DNA from: Hymenobacter crusticola
GTDB lineage: Bacteria; Bacteroidota; Bacteroidia; Cytophagales; Hymenobacteraceae
Direction: 5' to 3'
Assembly (NCBI RefSeq): GCF_002154225.1
Contig: NZ_MTSE01000025.1
Location: 1 to 61,641 of the forward strand
DNA length: 61,641 bases
Numbering within the stretch: position 1 is the stretch's first letter; each line of letters starts with the position of its first letter. Positions 42,501-50,232 of the stretch are shown piece after piece. The notes under the pieces were generated by a model. It saw only the letters and a program-made list of their open reading frames with translations, had not been told where the DNA came from and ran no database searches. A program made the translations under genes and the position numbers.

Positions 42501-43025
42501 ATGACACGTTGGATTTTTCTTGCTATTCTATTCCTGACGGCTGCGGGCGTGGTAGTGTATGGCTACCTAGGTGGTTTTCGTAAGCCTGATGTGGCAATAA
42601 TCACGACGGCTAAACCTGTTTTTCTGATAGGGCAATACTACAATGGCTCGGTGCGCGACGAAGCCTTCGGGCCGTTGTTTCGCCAAGCCCAACAGCTCCG
42701 TGCTAGCGGGGCCGTGCGAGGCGAGCTAGCCAACATCTACTACAATGATCCTAGCTTGACGCGCGATACCGTGAAAGCCTTTGTTGGGCTTATCGTTGCT
42801 GACACTACCAGCCAAAAAAAGCCCGACGGCTACCGTTACCGGGTGTTTCCCGCCGGACAACGCGTAGTTCAAGCTCGCACAACGACCAGCTACTTATTAG
42901 CTCCCAACAAACTCTACCCAGCCATTGAGGAGGTTGTCAAGCAGCAAAAGCTGAAGCTGCGGCAAGTGTACTTGGAGCAATTCGCGGAAGAAGGACCGTC
43001 GGAGGTGCTCGCGGTGGTTGAGTAA
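42501..43025 (+). CDS. Membrane-anchored GyrI-like domain protein, resembling TEX264
   Basis: A 174-aa protein with an N-terminal membrane helix (about 4-23, ending YGYLGGF) and one soluble GyrI-like/SOUL-type domain (about 28-172). Blocks KPVFLIGQYYNGS, LANIYYNDP, FPAGQRVVQAR and LYPAIEEVVKQQKL follow the order I recall from the GyrI-like domain of human TEX264 (FxxxGxY, AVYYDNP, FPAPSHVV, VHPALDTYIKERKL). GyrI-like domains bind small molecules or proteins. It starts 27 bp after the ABC exporter gene, so co-expression is likely. Function unknown. Confidence 0.72.
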   Translation: MTRWIFLAILFLTAAGVVVYGYLGGFRKPDVAIITTAKPVFLIGQYYNGSVRDEAFGPLFRQAQQLRASGAVRGELANIYYNDPSLTRDTVKAFVGLIVADTTSQKKPDGYRYRVFPAGQRVVQARTTTSYLLAPNKLYPAIEEVVKQQKLKLRQVYLEQFAEEGPSEVLAVVE

Positions 43026-43039
43026 TAGGCGCTAGATAG

Positions 43040-43080
43040 AATAGAGAAGCCACGCCTTTATCCACGTGGCTTCTCTATTT
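43040..43080. terminator. Bidirectional terminator between the GyrI-like gene and the barrel gene
   Basis: A 15-bp perfect stem AATAGAGAAGCCACG (43040-43054) with its complement at 43065-43079, flanked by A/T runs. Confidence 0.87.
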
Positions 43081-43093
43081 GCCAAATAATTAA

Positions 43094-43795
43094 CTAGCTT
43101 CTGCCTAAGTAGAAGAAAGCACCCATTTGCAAGTAGCGTAAACCAAAATTAGCACCTAAGGATGCATCGACGCGCTTACTGTCATCAGTTTTATCTATAA
43201 GGCGATTATATGACAAACCCGGTAAGTATAGCTCTAGTCCAAGTTTGTTTATCGGAAAGAATACAAAGCCAGGTGATACTTGGCCGTAGAAGCCTTCTGA
43301 ACGTGTGCTGCCACTAGTGCTAGGGGTATAGATGCCTTCGTTTGAAAACGCCGATGTGTAGCTGGAAATATAATTATTGGTATAGCCCCCGCTAAACTGA
43401 CCATAAAAAGCAGCTTTTTCGCTCACAAATTTGTAGTAGCGTATTATTGGTCCGACATTAATGCTACGTCCTTTTTGTATCTGCTCATAATACTCTCCAG
43501 CGAAGGTGTAGTTAGAAGAGAAAATAGGATAATGGGAGTTAGTCTTACTGAAACTGAATCTTGCATCTATACCAATCGCTAGATTCTCTGCTATAAAGCG
43601 TCCAACAATAGGACTGATCTCAAATTGCTTGTTTTTAGTCGTGCTACTGTAGCCAGCTTGATTATTATCATTCTTACTAGTCGGCCCCCAATAATTGAGA
43701 TTGCCTCCCATCATTGTAGTACCAGTCGCGATTTGAGCTTGTGCATTTGTAAAGATGGCGCCTGTCACCAAGGCGCTTAGAAGAAATTTCTCCAT
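43094..43795 (-). CDS. Outer-membrane beta-barrel protein
   Basis: A 233-aa exported protein. The signal peptide MEKFLLSALVTGAIFTNAQA is followed by alternating polar/aromatic strands (FEISPIVGRFIAENLAIGID, AAFYGQFSGGYTNNYISSY, YGQVSPGFVFFPINKLGLEL) and a final FGLRYLQMGAFFYLGRS, as in small 8-10-stranded OmpX/OmpW-like barrels. It is markedly more A+T-rich than its neighbours, with many ATA, TTA and AGA-type codons, and lies in an A+T-rich region with two tRNAs, so recent acquisition is possible. Confidence 0.82.
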   Translation of the reverse strand: MEKFLLSALVTGAIFTNAQAQIATGTTMMGGNLNYWGPTSKNDNNQAGYSSTTKNKQFEISPIVGRFIAENLAIGIDARFSFSKTNSHYPIFSSNYTFAGEYYEQIQKGRSINVGPIIRYYKFVSEKAAFYGQFSGGYTNNYISSYTSAFSNEGIYTPSTSGSTRSEGFYGQVSPGFVFFPINKLGLELYLPGLSYNRLIDKTDDSKRVDASLGANFGLRYLQMGAFFYLGRS

Positions 43796-43915
43796 GAAAA
43801 CATTAGAGATTAAATAGGAATGAAAAGGATTTACTTGGCGAGGTCGCTACATTTCTTAAACATCATTATATAATAATTATTGTTTAACTCTTTTTGAACT
43901 CGCAATGGTAAAAGC

Positions 43916-43953
43916 AGAAACGCCCGCTGGACTTAGATCCAACGGGCGTTTCT
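43916..43953 (-). terminator. Terminator of tRNA-Pro(CGG)
   Basis: Stem around GAAACGCCCG and CGGGCGTTTC (43917-43952) with one wobble pair; located 20 bp after the tRNA 3' end on the minus strand. Confidence 0.8.
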
Positions 43954-43973
43954 CATAATGGCTACCAATAAAG

Positions 43974-44047
43974 TCGGGGTGGCAGGATTCGAACCTACGG
44001 CCTCGTCGTCCCGAACGACGCGCGCTACCGGGCTGCGCTACACCCCG
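43974..44047 (-). tRNA. tRNA-Pro (CGG)
   Basis: Cloverleaf on the minus strand: acceptor CGGGGTG/CACCCCG, anticodon stem CGTCG/CGACG with loop TTCGGGA (anticodon CGG), T-arm GTAGG-TTCGAAT-CCTGC, discriminator A. CCA is not encoded. Confidence 0.95.
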
Positions 44048-44103
44048 AATACATTGTGTGGCCTAGACACAACGGCTATTCAAGCAAAATTCTTTCGGCC
44101 GAA

Positions 44104-44134
44104 AAAAGCCTCCGGACCTAAGTCCAGAGGCTTT
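44104..44134 (-). terminator. Terminator of tRNA-Pro(GGG)
   Basis: Stem AAAGCCTCCGGAC (44105-44117) with GTCCAGAGGCTTT (44122-44134), one wobble; the minus transcript ends in a T run. Confidence 0.82.
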
Positions 44135-44154
44135 CAGAGCCGGAAGCTCTTCCG

Positions 44155-44228
44155 TCGGAGTGGCAGGATTCGAACCTACGACCTCCAGCACCCCATGCTG
44201 GCGCGATACCAGGCTACGCTACACCCCG
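44155..44228 (-). tRNA. tRNA-Pro (GGG)
   Basis: Cloverleaf on the minus strand: acceptor CGGGGTG/CACTCCG with one G-U, anticodon stem CCAGC/GCTGG with loop ATGGGGT (anticodon GGG), T-arm GTAGG-TTCGAAT-CCTGC, discriminator A; no encoded CCA. It shares acceptor, T-arm and much of the D-arm with the neighbouring tRNA-Pro(CGG), so the two look like a duplication that diverged in the anticodon arm. Confidence 0.95.
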
Positions 44229-44242
44229 ATAGAGTTGAGGCA

Positions 44243-44250
44243 CAAAGGTA
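44243..44250 (-). promoter_or_regulatory. -7 promoter element of tRNA-Pro(GGG) (TACCTTTG)
   Basis: TAnnTTTG match on the minus strand ending 15 bp before the mature tRNA. The A+T-rich stretch 44251-44615 shows no supported gene. Confidence 0.55.
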
Positions 44251-44617
44251 AAATAAAATACACGTGCTGTGCAATCAGAGGCTAGATAAATATTTTGGCT
44301 TTAATACCTGGGTTATTCAAACTGTTGATTAAGAGAGTATTATGTGTTGGCTGGTAATAGGTAAGTATTGGCAAGTAGACAAATAACCACGCTTGGATAA
44401 GCTAATGGGGGCAAATGCTATGGTTGAACGAGTTGCTAAAAGGATTCATCGAAATCAGAATAGCGAGCATAGTGTATCAAAAAATACGGCATTCTATGTG
44501 CATGATAACTCATAATTGACATAGGTGATGACTAGGATATAGAAGTTAGACTGTAGTCTAGCCATATGCATAAGCTATTTAAAATGTTTATGTGTATAAA
44601 ATATAATATTTGTTCTA

Positions 44618-44625
44618 TATTTTTG
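44618..44625 (+). promoter_or_regulatory. -7 promoter element of the mini T9SS-tail gene (TATTTTTG)
   Basis: TAnnTTTG match; the predicted start near 44632 leaves a leader of about 32 nt to the ATG at 44664. Confidence 0.5.
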
Positions 44626-44663
44626 CATTACCTATTCGCACGCCAGTTTTACCCTTGTTAACA

Positions 44664-45089
44664 ATGTGTATGAAAACGATTATGCTGTTGGTCTGTCTAG
44701 CAACCACTTATTTATGGGGACAAACTAGCCAGGCACAGACAAAACCTACTACAACGGCTACGGAACTAGTTGTTGCTGATGCAACTAAGCCTGCAGAAAC
44801 GTCCGCACTTATTACCGAAAAGATGGAAACTGCTAAACCATCATCGGATGCTTTGAAAATTACCTTAGACACAAACCCCATTACCAAGCGGCTTTCGGTG
44901 CGCACCGATTCTGCAGGCCCAACCCGCGTGGAAATCAACGACGCCGATGGCCGTCCGGTCCTTACACGCGACCTGATTACGGGTAATAGAGCGGCCGTAC
45001 TAGATGTAAGCCGTTTGCCAACAGGACAGTACATTGTGCAGTGCTCCTCCGGTACGCGCAAAGGAGCCAAGCGCCTGATGCTGGAATAG
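44664..45089 (+). CDS. Short exported protein consisting mostly of a T9SS type A-like C-terminal domain
   Basis: A 141-aa protein (ATG at 44664; a second ATG at 44670 is equally possible). A signal peptide MKTIMLLVCLATTYLWGQ is followed by a Thr/Ala/Lys-rich spacer (about 25-65) and then a single beta-sandwich-like module: DTNPITKRLSVRTDSAG, VEINDADGRPVL, LDVSRLPTGQYIVQCSSG and a final KGAKRLMLE. This matches the pattern of Por secretion-system type A sorting domains (NPxxxxLxV, DxxGrxV, LPxGxYxl, K terminus). In cargo proteins this module follows a large passenger domain; here none exists. Function unknown; it may be a non-sorting relative. Confidence 0.7.
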   Translation: MCMKTIMLLVCLATTYLWGQTSQAQTKPTTTATELVVADATKPAETSALITEKMETAKPSSDALKITLDTNPITKRLSVRTDSAGPTRVEINDADGRPVLTRDLITGNRAAVLDVSRLPTGQYIVQCSSGTRKGAKRLMLE

Positions 45090-45105
45090 AAGCCTGCCTG
45101 ATTAA

Positions 45106-45157
45106 ACACAAGCAAAAGGCGCCTCGAACCTAGGTTCGAGGCGCCTTTTGCTTGTGT
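45106..45157. terminator. 52-bp perfect palindrome, bidirectional terminator
   Basis: A perfect palindrome centred on AACCTAGGTT (45127-45136), with stem AAAAGGCGCCTCGAACC and T runs on both sides. It separates the mini T9SS-tail gene (+) from the ABC exporter gene (-). Confidence 0.92.
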
Positions 45158-45175
45158 CGTGCGTAGAACCTAAAC

Positions 45176-46990
45176 CTAGGCGGCGTCTTCGCTTTGTAGC
45201 TGCCGCTCGTAGAGGGCACGGTACAGGCCATCTTCTTGGCGCATCAGTACCTCGTGGGGGCCATGCTGCACGATTACGCCGTCATCGACTACCAATATCT
45301 CATCAGCCAACTTCACCGATGACACCCGGTGCGAGATAATGAGACTGGTACGGTTAGCCATGATGCGCTGAAGACTGTTCAGAATAGCATTTTCGGTGTT
45401 CGTGTCAACGGCGGAGAGAGAGTCGTCTAGGATCAGAATTTTAGGCTCTTTCACTAGAGCGCGAGCAATGCTCACACGCTGCTTCTGCCCGCCCGAAAGC
45501 GTAATACCCCGTTCGCCGAGCTTGGTATCGAAGCCTTCGGGGAAGCGGATAATGTTTTCGTACACATTAGCATCTTTCGCCGCTTGCTGCATCTTCTCCT
45601 CCGTAGGGTTATCGAGGCCGAAGTTGATGTTGTTGCGGATGCTGTCGGAGAACAGGAATACGTCCTGCGGTACGTAGCCAATTTGGGCGCGCAACGAGTC
45701 GAGGCTGAAGTCGCGCACATCGATGCCGTCTATTTTGATGTTGCCGGCCGTCACATCGTAGAGACGGCAGAGGAGCGCTGCAATGGTGCTCTTGCCTGAA
45801 CCAGTGTTGCCAATAACGGCTAGGGTCTGACCGGGGCGAATGCGGAACGACACATCCTTCAAGGCCTGAATACCCGTGTCGGGGTAAGTGAACGTGACAT
45901 GGTCGAAAATGATGTCACCTTTGATTTCCTGCCGGATATCTTGCCGCGAGACAATATCAGTTTTCTGGTGGAGAAATTCATTAATACGAGCTTGTGAGGC
46001 CTCGGCGCGTTGCACCAAGCTACTCGTCCACCCTAGGGCCGTGACGGGCCAAGTAAGTAGGTTTACGTAAATCAGGAACTCAGCAATGCTGCCCGTTGTG
46101 ATGGTACCACGGATTACTTCTTGGCCACCAACCCAGACCGTAACGATGGTGCTAATGCCCACCAAGAACATGATCAAGGGGAAGAACAACGAGTTAACGA
46201 AGTTCAGGCTCAGCGACTTTTCCTTGTAGTTGTCGCTAGCGCGCACAAAGCTCTGATGCGAGTCTTCCTCCCGCACAAAAGATTTCAAGACCCGAATACC
46301 CGAAAAGGCTTCCTGCACGAACGTGGTCATGTCGGCCAAGGAGCGTTGAATCTCGTCGGACTTGCGCTCGATCAGGTTGTTCACGTAGAAGATGCTCACC
46401 GAAAGAATCGGCAAGGGCAGCAGCGTGTAGATCGTCAGCTTCACGTTTACCATGAGCATAAGCGGCACGATGAGCACGAACAAGACCACGAGTTGCAGAA
46501 AGTACATGATGGCCGGCCCGATGTACATGCGCACGCGACCCACGTCTTCGCTGATGCGCGACATGAGGTCACCGGTGTTGTGGCGGCGGTAGAAGCTGAG
46601 CGGTAAAGACTGATAGTGCTGGAAGATTTCGTTCTTCTGGTCGTTCTCAATCAGGCGTGACATCACGATGAGCGTTTGACGCATGAAGAACAGAAACACC
46701 CCCCGCAAGAGCGCCATGATGACGATAAGCGTGCCATAGAGCAGCACGTTGCGGCCGAACAGCTGATACACGCCGCTCTGGGCTTGGGTACCCGCGAAGA
46801 GGTGATATAGGTCGATGCCTTCGCCAACCAGATCGAAGGCATAACGCACGATCTGAGCTGGGAAAATGGCAAGTAGCGTCGACAGCGCCACGAATAGCAC
46901 GCCACCGAGGAAATGCCATTTGTAGCGAAGAATATACTTATTAGTAGAGGCAATAGCGCGCACGGAGAGAGGCTTAAAGCGAGACAACAA
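45176..46990 (-). CDS. ABC exporter half-transporter, BmrC/YheI-like (degenerate Walker B, canonical signature)
   Basis: Half-transporter of 604 aa with six membrane helices (about 25-330) and an NBD: Walker A VIGNTGSGKST near 393, signature TLSGGQKQR near 496, Walker B ILILDDSLSAVD near 520 and H-loop IISHRVSSVK. The residue after the Walker B Asp is Asp instead of the catalytic Glu, as in BmrC/YheI and other degenerate subunits of heterodimeric exporters. The half-transporter at 40689 has the complementary defect. Start taken as TTG at 46990; no ATG is available near the first helix. Divergent from leucine dehydrogenase, a conserved neighbourhood in this phylum as I recall it. Confidence 0.92.
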   Translation of the reverse strand: MLSRFKPLSVRAIASTNKYILRYKWHFLGGVLFVALSTLLAIFPAQIVRYAFDLVGEGIDLYHLFAGTQAQSGVYQLFGRNVLLYGTLIVIMALLRGVFLFFMRQTLIVMSRLIENDQKNEIFQHYQSLPLSFYRRHNTGDLMSRISEDVGRVRMYIGPAIMYFLQLVVLFVLIVPLMLMVNVKLTIYTLLPLPILSVSIFYVNNLIERKSDEIQRSLADMTTFVQEAFSGIRVLKSFVREEDSHQSFVRASDNYKEKSLSLNFVNSLFFPLIMFLVGISTIVTVWVGGQEVIRGTITTGSIAEFLIYVNLLTWPVTALGWTSSLVQRAEASQARINEFLHQKTDIVSRQDIRQEIKGDIIFDHVTFTYPDTGIQALKDVSFRIRPGQTLAVIGNTGSGKSTIAALLCRLYDVTAGNIKIDGIDVRDFSLDSLRAQIGYVPQDVFLFSDSIRNNINFGLDNPTEEKMQQAAKDANVYENIIRFPEGFDTKLGERGITLSGGQKQRVSIARALVKEPKILILDDSLSAVDTNTENAILNSLQRIMANRTSLIISHRVSSVKLADEILVVDDGVIVQHGPHEVLMRQEDGLYRALYERQLQSEDAA

Positions 46991-47060
46991 CAGGCTAGAG
47001 GTAACAGCAAGAACTAGCCCTAGGTTGGTCGTATAGGAAAGGAATCAGGAAAAATCAGGT

Positions 47061-47068
47061 TACTTTTG
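47061..47068 (+). promoter_or_regulatory. Candidate -7 promoter element of the leucine dehydrogenase gene (TACTTTTG)
   Basis: TAnnTTTG match 193 bp before the ATG at 47261, implying a long leader. It lies to the left of the opposite-strand element at 47183-47190, so the two transcripts would overlap. Confidence 0.4.
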
Positions 47069-47182
47069 CACTCGGTTTAACGGGTTGTACACTCCTGCTG
47101 AGCCACGTATTGATGAACGACTGCCGTTTGTTACGGTTCCACCAAAGTTGCTTTGAGCTACGTACAATAGGGGTGTTATCGA

Positions 47183-47190
47183 CAAAGATA
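47183..47190 (-). promoter_or_regulatory. Candidate -7 promoter element of the ABC exporter gene (TATCTTTG)
   Basis: TAnnTTTG match on the minus strand about 190 bp before the TTG start at 46990. Confidence 0.4.
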
Positions 47191-47260
47191 CAACAACCGC
47201 GTACCGTATTGCCCTCACCCATCCTCCCACCCATTTTCCCACCCTTTCAACTTTCCACCC

Positions 47261-48352
47261 ATGGTTGAAATTCAAGAAGCGACCGACACGTCGGTCTTCG
47301 GACAAATCGCTGAGCACCAACACGAGCAAGTGGTATTTTGCCACGACCACGAGACGGGACTCCGCGCCATCATTGGCATTCACAACACCGTGCTAGGCCC
47401 TGCCCTTGGCGGCACGCGCATGTGGCACTACGCCTCCGAAACAGAAGCCTTGCACGATGTGCTACGCCTCTCGCGTGGTATGACGTACAAAGCGGCTATT
47501 TCGGGCCTAAACCTAGGGGGCGGCAAAGCCGTCATTATCGGCGATGCGCGCACCCAGAAAACGGAGGCCTTGCTGCGCAAGTTTGGTCGCTTCGTAAATA
47601 ACCTGAATGGTAAGTACATCACGGCCGAAGATGTAAACATGACCACCAAGGACATGGAGTACATTCGGATGGAAACGCGCCACGTGGCTGGCCTGCCCGA
47701 AAGCAGCGGCGGCTCCGGCGACCCTTCGCCCGTGACGGCCTATGGAGTGTACATGGGCATGAAAGCGGCCGTGAAGAAAGTGTATGGCAATGACAGCCTA
47801 GCTGGTAAGCGCGTTGCGGTGCAAGGCGTAGGCCACGTAGGCTTATACTTACTAGAGCACCTTGCTAAGGAAGGCGCCCATGTAGTACTGACTGACTATT
47901 ACGAGGACCGGGCGCTGGATGCAGCGAACCGCTTTGGCGCGACAATGGTTGGCTTAGAGGAGATCTACGACCAAGACGTAGACATCTATTCGCCGTGCGC
48001 CCTAGGTGCCACCATCAACGACAACACCATCGGCCGCCTGAAATGTCAAGTCATTGCGGGCAGCGCTAATAATCAACTCGAAAACGAAAATGTACACGGC
48101 CCGGCTCTGGTGGAGCGCGGCATTGTGTACGCCCCCGATTTTTTGATCAACGCCGGCGGCCTGATCAATGTATACTCTGAAGTAATTGGCTCTAATCGCC
48201 AAAGTGCCTTAACCCAAACCGAAAAAATTTACGACTTCACCCGGCAAGTGCTCGACAAAGCCGAGCAGGAGGGAAGTCACCCCCAAGCAGCTGCCATTCG
48301 GCAGGCCAAGGAGCGCATTGCCTCCCTTGGTAAGGTAAAATCAACGTACTAA
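47261..48352 (+). CDS. Leucine dehydrogenase (Glu/Leu/Phe/Val dehydrogenase family)
   Basis: NAD-dependent branched-chain amino acid dehydrogenase, 363 aa. GPALGGTRMWHY and the catalytic-lysine region MTYKAAISGLNLGGGKAVI (about 72-90) are conserved, DVNMTTKDMEYI follows, and the Rossmann motif is VQGVGHVGLYLLEHLA near residue 190. SPCALGATINDNT and GSANNQLEN are typical of leucine dehydrogenases. Expected to deaminate Leu, Ile and Val reversibly. An octamer-repeat hairpin starts 2 nt after its stop; nusB follows. Confidence 0.94.
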   Translation: MVEIQEATDTSVFGQIAEHQHEQVVFCHDHETGLRAIIGIHNTVLGPALGGTRMWHYASETEALHDVLRLSRGMTYKAAISGLNLGGGKAVIIGDARTQKTEALLRKFGRFVNNLNGKYITAEDVNMTTKDMEYIRMETRHVAGLPESSGGSGDPSPVTAYGVYMGMKAAVKKVYGNDSLAGKRVAVQGVGHVGLYLLEHLAKEGAHVVLTDYYEDRALDAANRFGATMVGLEEIYDQDVDIYSPCALGATINDNTIGRLKCQVIAGSANNQLENENVHGPALVERGIVYAPDFLINAGGLINVYSEVIGSNRQSALTQTEKIYDFTRQVLDKAEQEGSHPQAAAIRQAKERIASLGKVKSTY

Positions 48353-48353
48353 A

Positions 48354-48424
48354 GAGTGACTGAGTGGCGGAGTAGCGAAGTGATGTTCAACGACTCACTT
48401 CGCTACTCCGCCACTCAGTCACTC
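48354..48424. repeat. Octamer-repeat hairpin, copy C
   Basis: Perfect 30-bp arms 48354-48383 and 48395-48424 with an 11-nt loop. The left arm reads GAGTGACT, GAGTGGCG, GAGTAGCG, AAGTGA. It sits between the leucine dehydrogenase stop and the nusB start (14 bp from the ATG). Confidence 0.9.
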
Positions 48425-48438
48425 AGTTTCCAACTCTC

Positions 48439-49638
48439 ATGCTCAACCGTCGCACGCTTCGCATTAAGGTCATGCAGTCCTTGTACGCCTATCACCAGGC
48501 CGTCGGGTCCGATTTTTCGCTGGCTAATGACCGCATTGCGGATGCTTTCGCGCCCGATTTAAATTCTCCCGAACCGCAAGACCGCAAGCTGTTGCAAGGT
48601 CAGCGGAAGATGGCCGAAGTTGTTTTCAAGGAGTGGCACAAAACCGGCGAGGAGCCGGAAAAGCTGGACGATACGGACGTGAACGACGCCGTGGCTGACG
48701 CCATTAAGTACTACCAGAAGCAAGTAGCGAAGGATGCTACCTTCTTCGGCGGGCAAATGGTAACGGCTGCCGAAAGTATTCACAACCAGTACATTCACTT
48801 GCTCAACCTACCAGAAGCGCTGCTTCAAGTAATTGAGGAAGAGAAAAACCGCGAATCGCGTCGTTTCACGCCCTCCAAAGAAGCGCCGCTGGATACTACG
48901 CGCTTTGAAGAAAACCTAGCGCTGCAAAAGCTCATTGCCAACAAGCAACTCCAGGACTTGACCATCCGCCGCTCGTTGCGGTGGCATGGCGAAGAGGAGA
49001 TGGATGCCTTGCGCAAAGCGTGGCGTACTGAAATCAAGCTCGACGCCGAATTCCAAAGCTACCTTGCTACGCCACCTAGCTCCGACGAAGCTGCTCGCTA
49101 CGCGGAAGACCAGGAGCTACTGAAGAACTTGTACAAGAACTTCATCTTCAAAGGGGAAATCTTACCGGCGCAGCTAGAAAACGACGACCTGAACTGGGAA
49201 GAAAACCGGCCGGTAGTGAAGAACTTGGTGATCAAGACCTTAAAGATGCTTGACCAAGCGGCAGATGAGAATATGGAGCTGATGTCGCTGTCGGCGAACT
49301 GGCAAGAAGATAAAGAGTTTGCCGAAGCCCTCTACAAGCAGACCCTAGCTGACGACGCCAAGTACGAAAAGCTTATTGCCGAGTCGGTGCAGAACTGGGA
49401 TGTGGAACGGGTAGCCCTCATCGATAAGATTATTCTGAAGATGGCGCTGTGCGAAATGCACCTGTTCCGTGGCATTCCAGTGAAGGTGACCATCAACGAA
49501 TACATCGAAATCAGCAAGCTGTACAGCACGCCGAAAAGCAAGCAATTTGTGAACGGTATTCTGGATAAGCTAGCGCAGGATCTGACAGCCAGCGGTGCCA
49601 TCCGTAAGTCGGGTCGAGGCTTGCTAGACAACCAGTAA
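48439..49638 (+). CDS. nusB: Transcription antitermination factor NusB (long Bacteroidota form)
   Basis: NusB homologue of 399 aa, far longer than the about 140-aa E. coli protein. The N-terminus MLNRRTLRIKVMQSLYAY resembles a NusB opening, and the C-terminal part (about 290-395) holds the NusB fold, with VALIDKIILKMALCEMHL, IPVKVTINEYIEISKLYS and KQFVNGILDKLAQ. The charged helical region between is specific to this phylum. Expected to bind boxA RNA with S10 for rRNA antitermination. Followed downstream by YtxH, IDH and the DUF1573/yajC/ybbR/coaE run. Confidence 0.93.
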   Translation: MLNRRTLRIKVMQSLYAYHQAVGSDFSLANDRIADAFAPDLNSPEPQDRKLLQGQRKMAEVVFKEWHKTGEEPEKLDDTDVNDAVADAIKYYQKQVAKDATFFGGQMVTAAESIHNQYIHLLNLPEALLQVIEEEKNRESRRFTPSKEAPLDTTRFEENLALQKLIANKQLQDLTIRRSLRWHGEEEMDALRKAWRTEIKLDAEFQSYLATPPSSDEAARYAEDQELLKNLYKNFIFKGEILPAQLENDDLNWEENRPVVKNLVIKTLKMLDQAADENMELMSLSANWQEDKEFAEALYKQTLADDAKYEKLIAESVQNWDVERVALIDKIILKMALCEMHLFRGIPVKVTINEYIEISKLYSTPKSKQFVNGILDKLAQDLTASGAIRKSGRGLLDNQ

Positions 49639-49803
49639 ACGCCTGCGAAAAAGCTAGGTAGTAGAAACTACTATCTAGCTGATTGGTTGAGTTAACGGTG
49701 TTGCTTCATCTCCTTTCCAGAATCTGCGTACGTACTTGCTACGGTACCCGCTAAAATTCTTCTTCTTTGTACTCTCTTCCTTTCAATATTCACTTCTAAA
49801 AAA

Positions 49804-50115
49804 ATGGGTAGCAAAACCACTACCGGCATTCTATGCTTTGCTGGCGGCGCTCTTACGGGAGCTGCCATCGGCATTCTGTACGCCCCCGAAAAAGGCCGTG
49901 AAACCCGCAGCTGGCTAAGCTATCAGCTAGAGCGTTACCGCGAAGTGCTGGCTGACCTCACCGAAAGTCTCGTCACTAGCCGCGTAGACGTCGGCCCGAT
50001 GTCGGCGAAGTCGGAAGGCCAAAAGGTTATTCGCGAAGCCAAGGACAAAGCGGAGCAATTGCTCGGTGATGTCGATCAACTCATCAACCAGATTAACTCT
50101 CGTCGGACGTTGTAG
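49804..50115 (+). CDS. YtxH domain protein
   Basis: A 103-aa protein with a glycine-rich membrane segment (about 7-25, ILCFAGGALTGAAIGILYAP) followed by EKGRETR, the typical YtxH signature, and a helical charged C-terminus likely to form a coiled coil (SEGQKVIREAKDKAEQLL). YtxH proteins are often stress-induced; the molecular role is unknown. The gap 49639-49803 shows no further gene. Confidence 0.88.
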   Translation: MGSKTTTGILCFAGGALTGAAIGILYAPEKGRETRSWLSYQLERYREVLADLTESLVTSRVDVGPMSAKSEGQKVIREAKDKAEQLLGDVDQLINQINSRRTL

Positions 50116-50123
50116 GCTGCGCC

Positions 50124-50223
50124 AAGTAGCTGAGCAACTGAGTGAGAAATCGTTTTCTGAACGAAAGCTCAGTAGCTCAGCTACTTGTTATTAAAAGAAA
50201 TTACTCAATTACTCAATTACTCG
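50124..50223. repeat. Octamer-repeat element, copy D
   Basis: Left arm from 50124 (AAGTAGCT, GAGCAACT, GAGTGA) pairs imperfectly with the right arm ending at 50187. After a short A-rich stretch come three exact tandem copies of AATTACTC (50199-50222), the reverse complement of GAGTAATT. It fills the gap between the YtxH gene and isocitrate dehydrogenase. Confidence 0.75.
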
Positions 50224-50232
50224 GCATAGCCA

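Noticed and set aside
43958..44251. Plus-strand open frame of about 97 codons
   Set aside because: It runs antisense through two tRNA-Pro genes; its peptide is just the translation of the tRNA complement.
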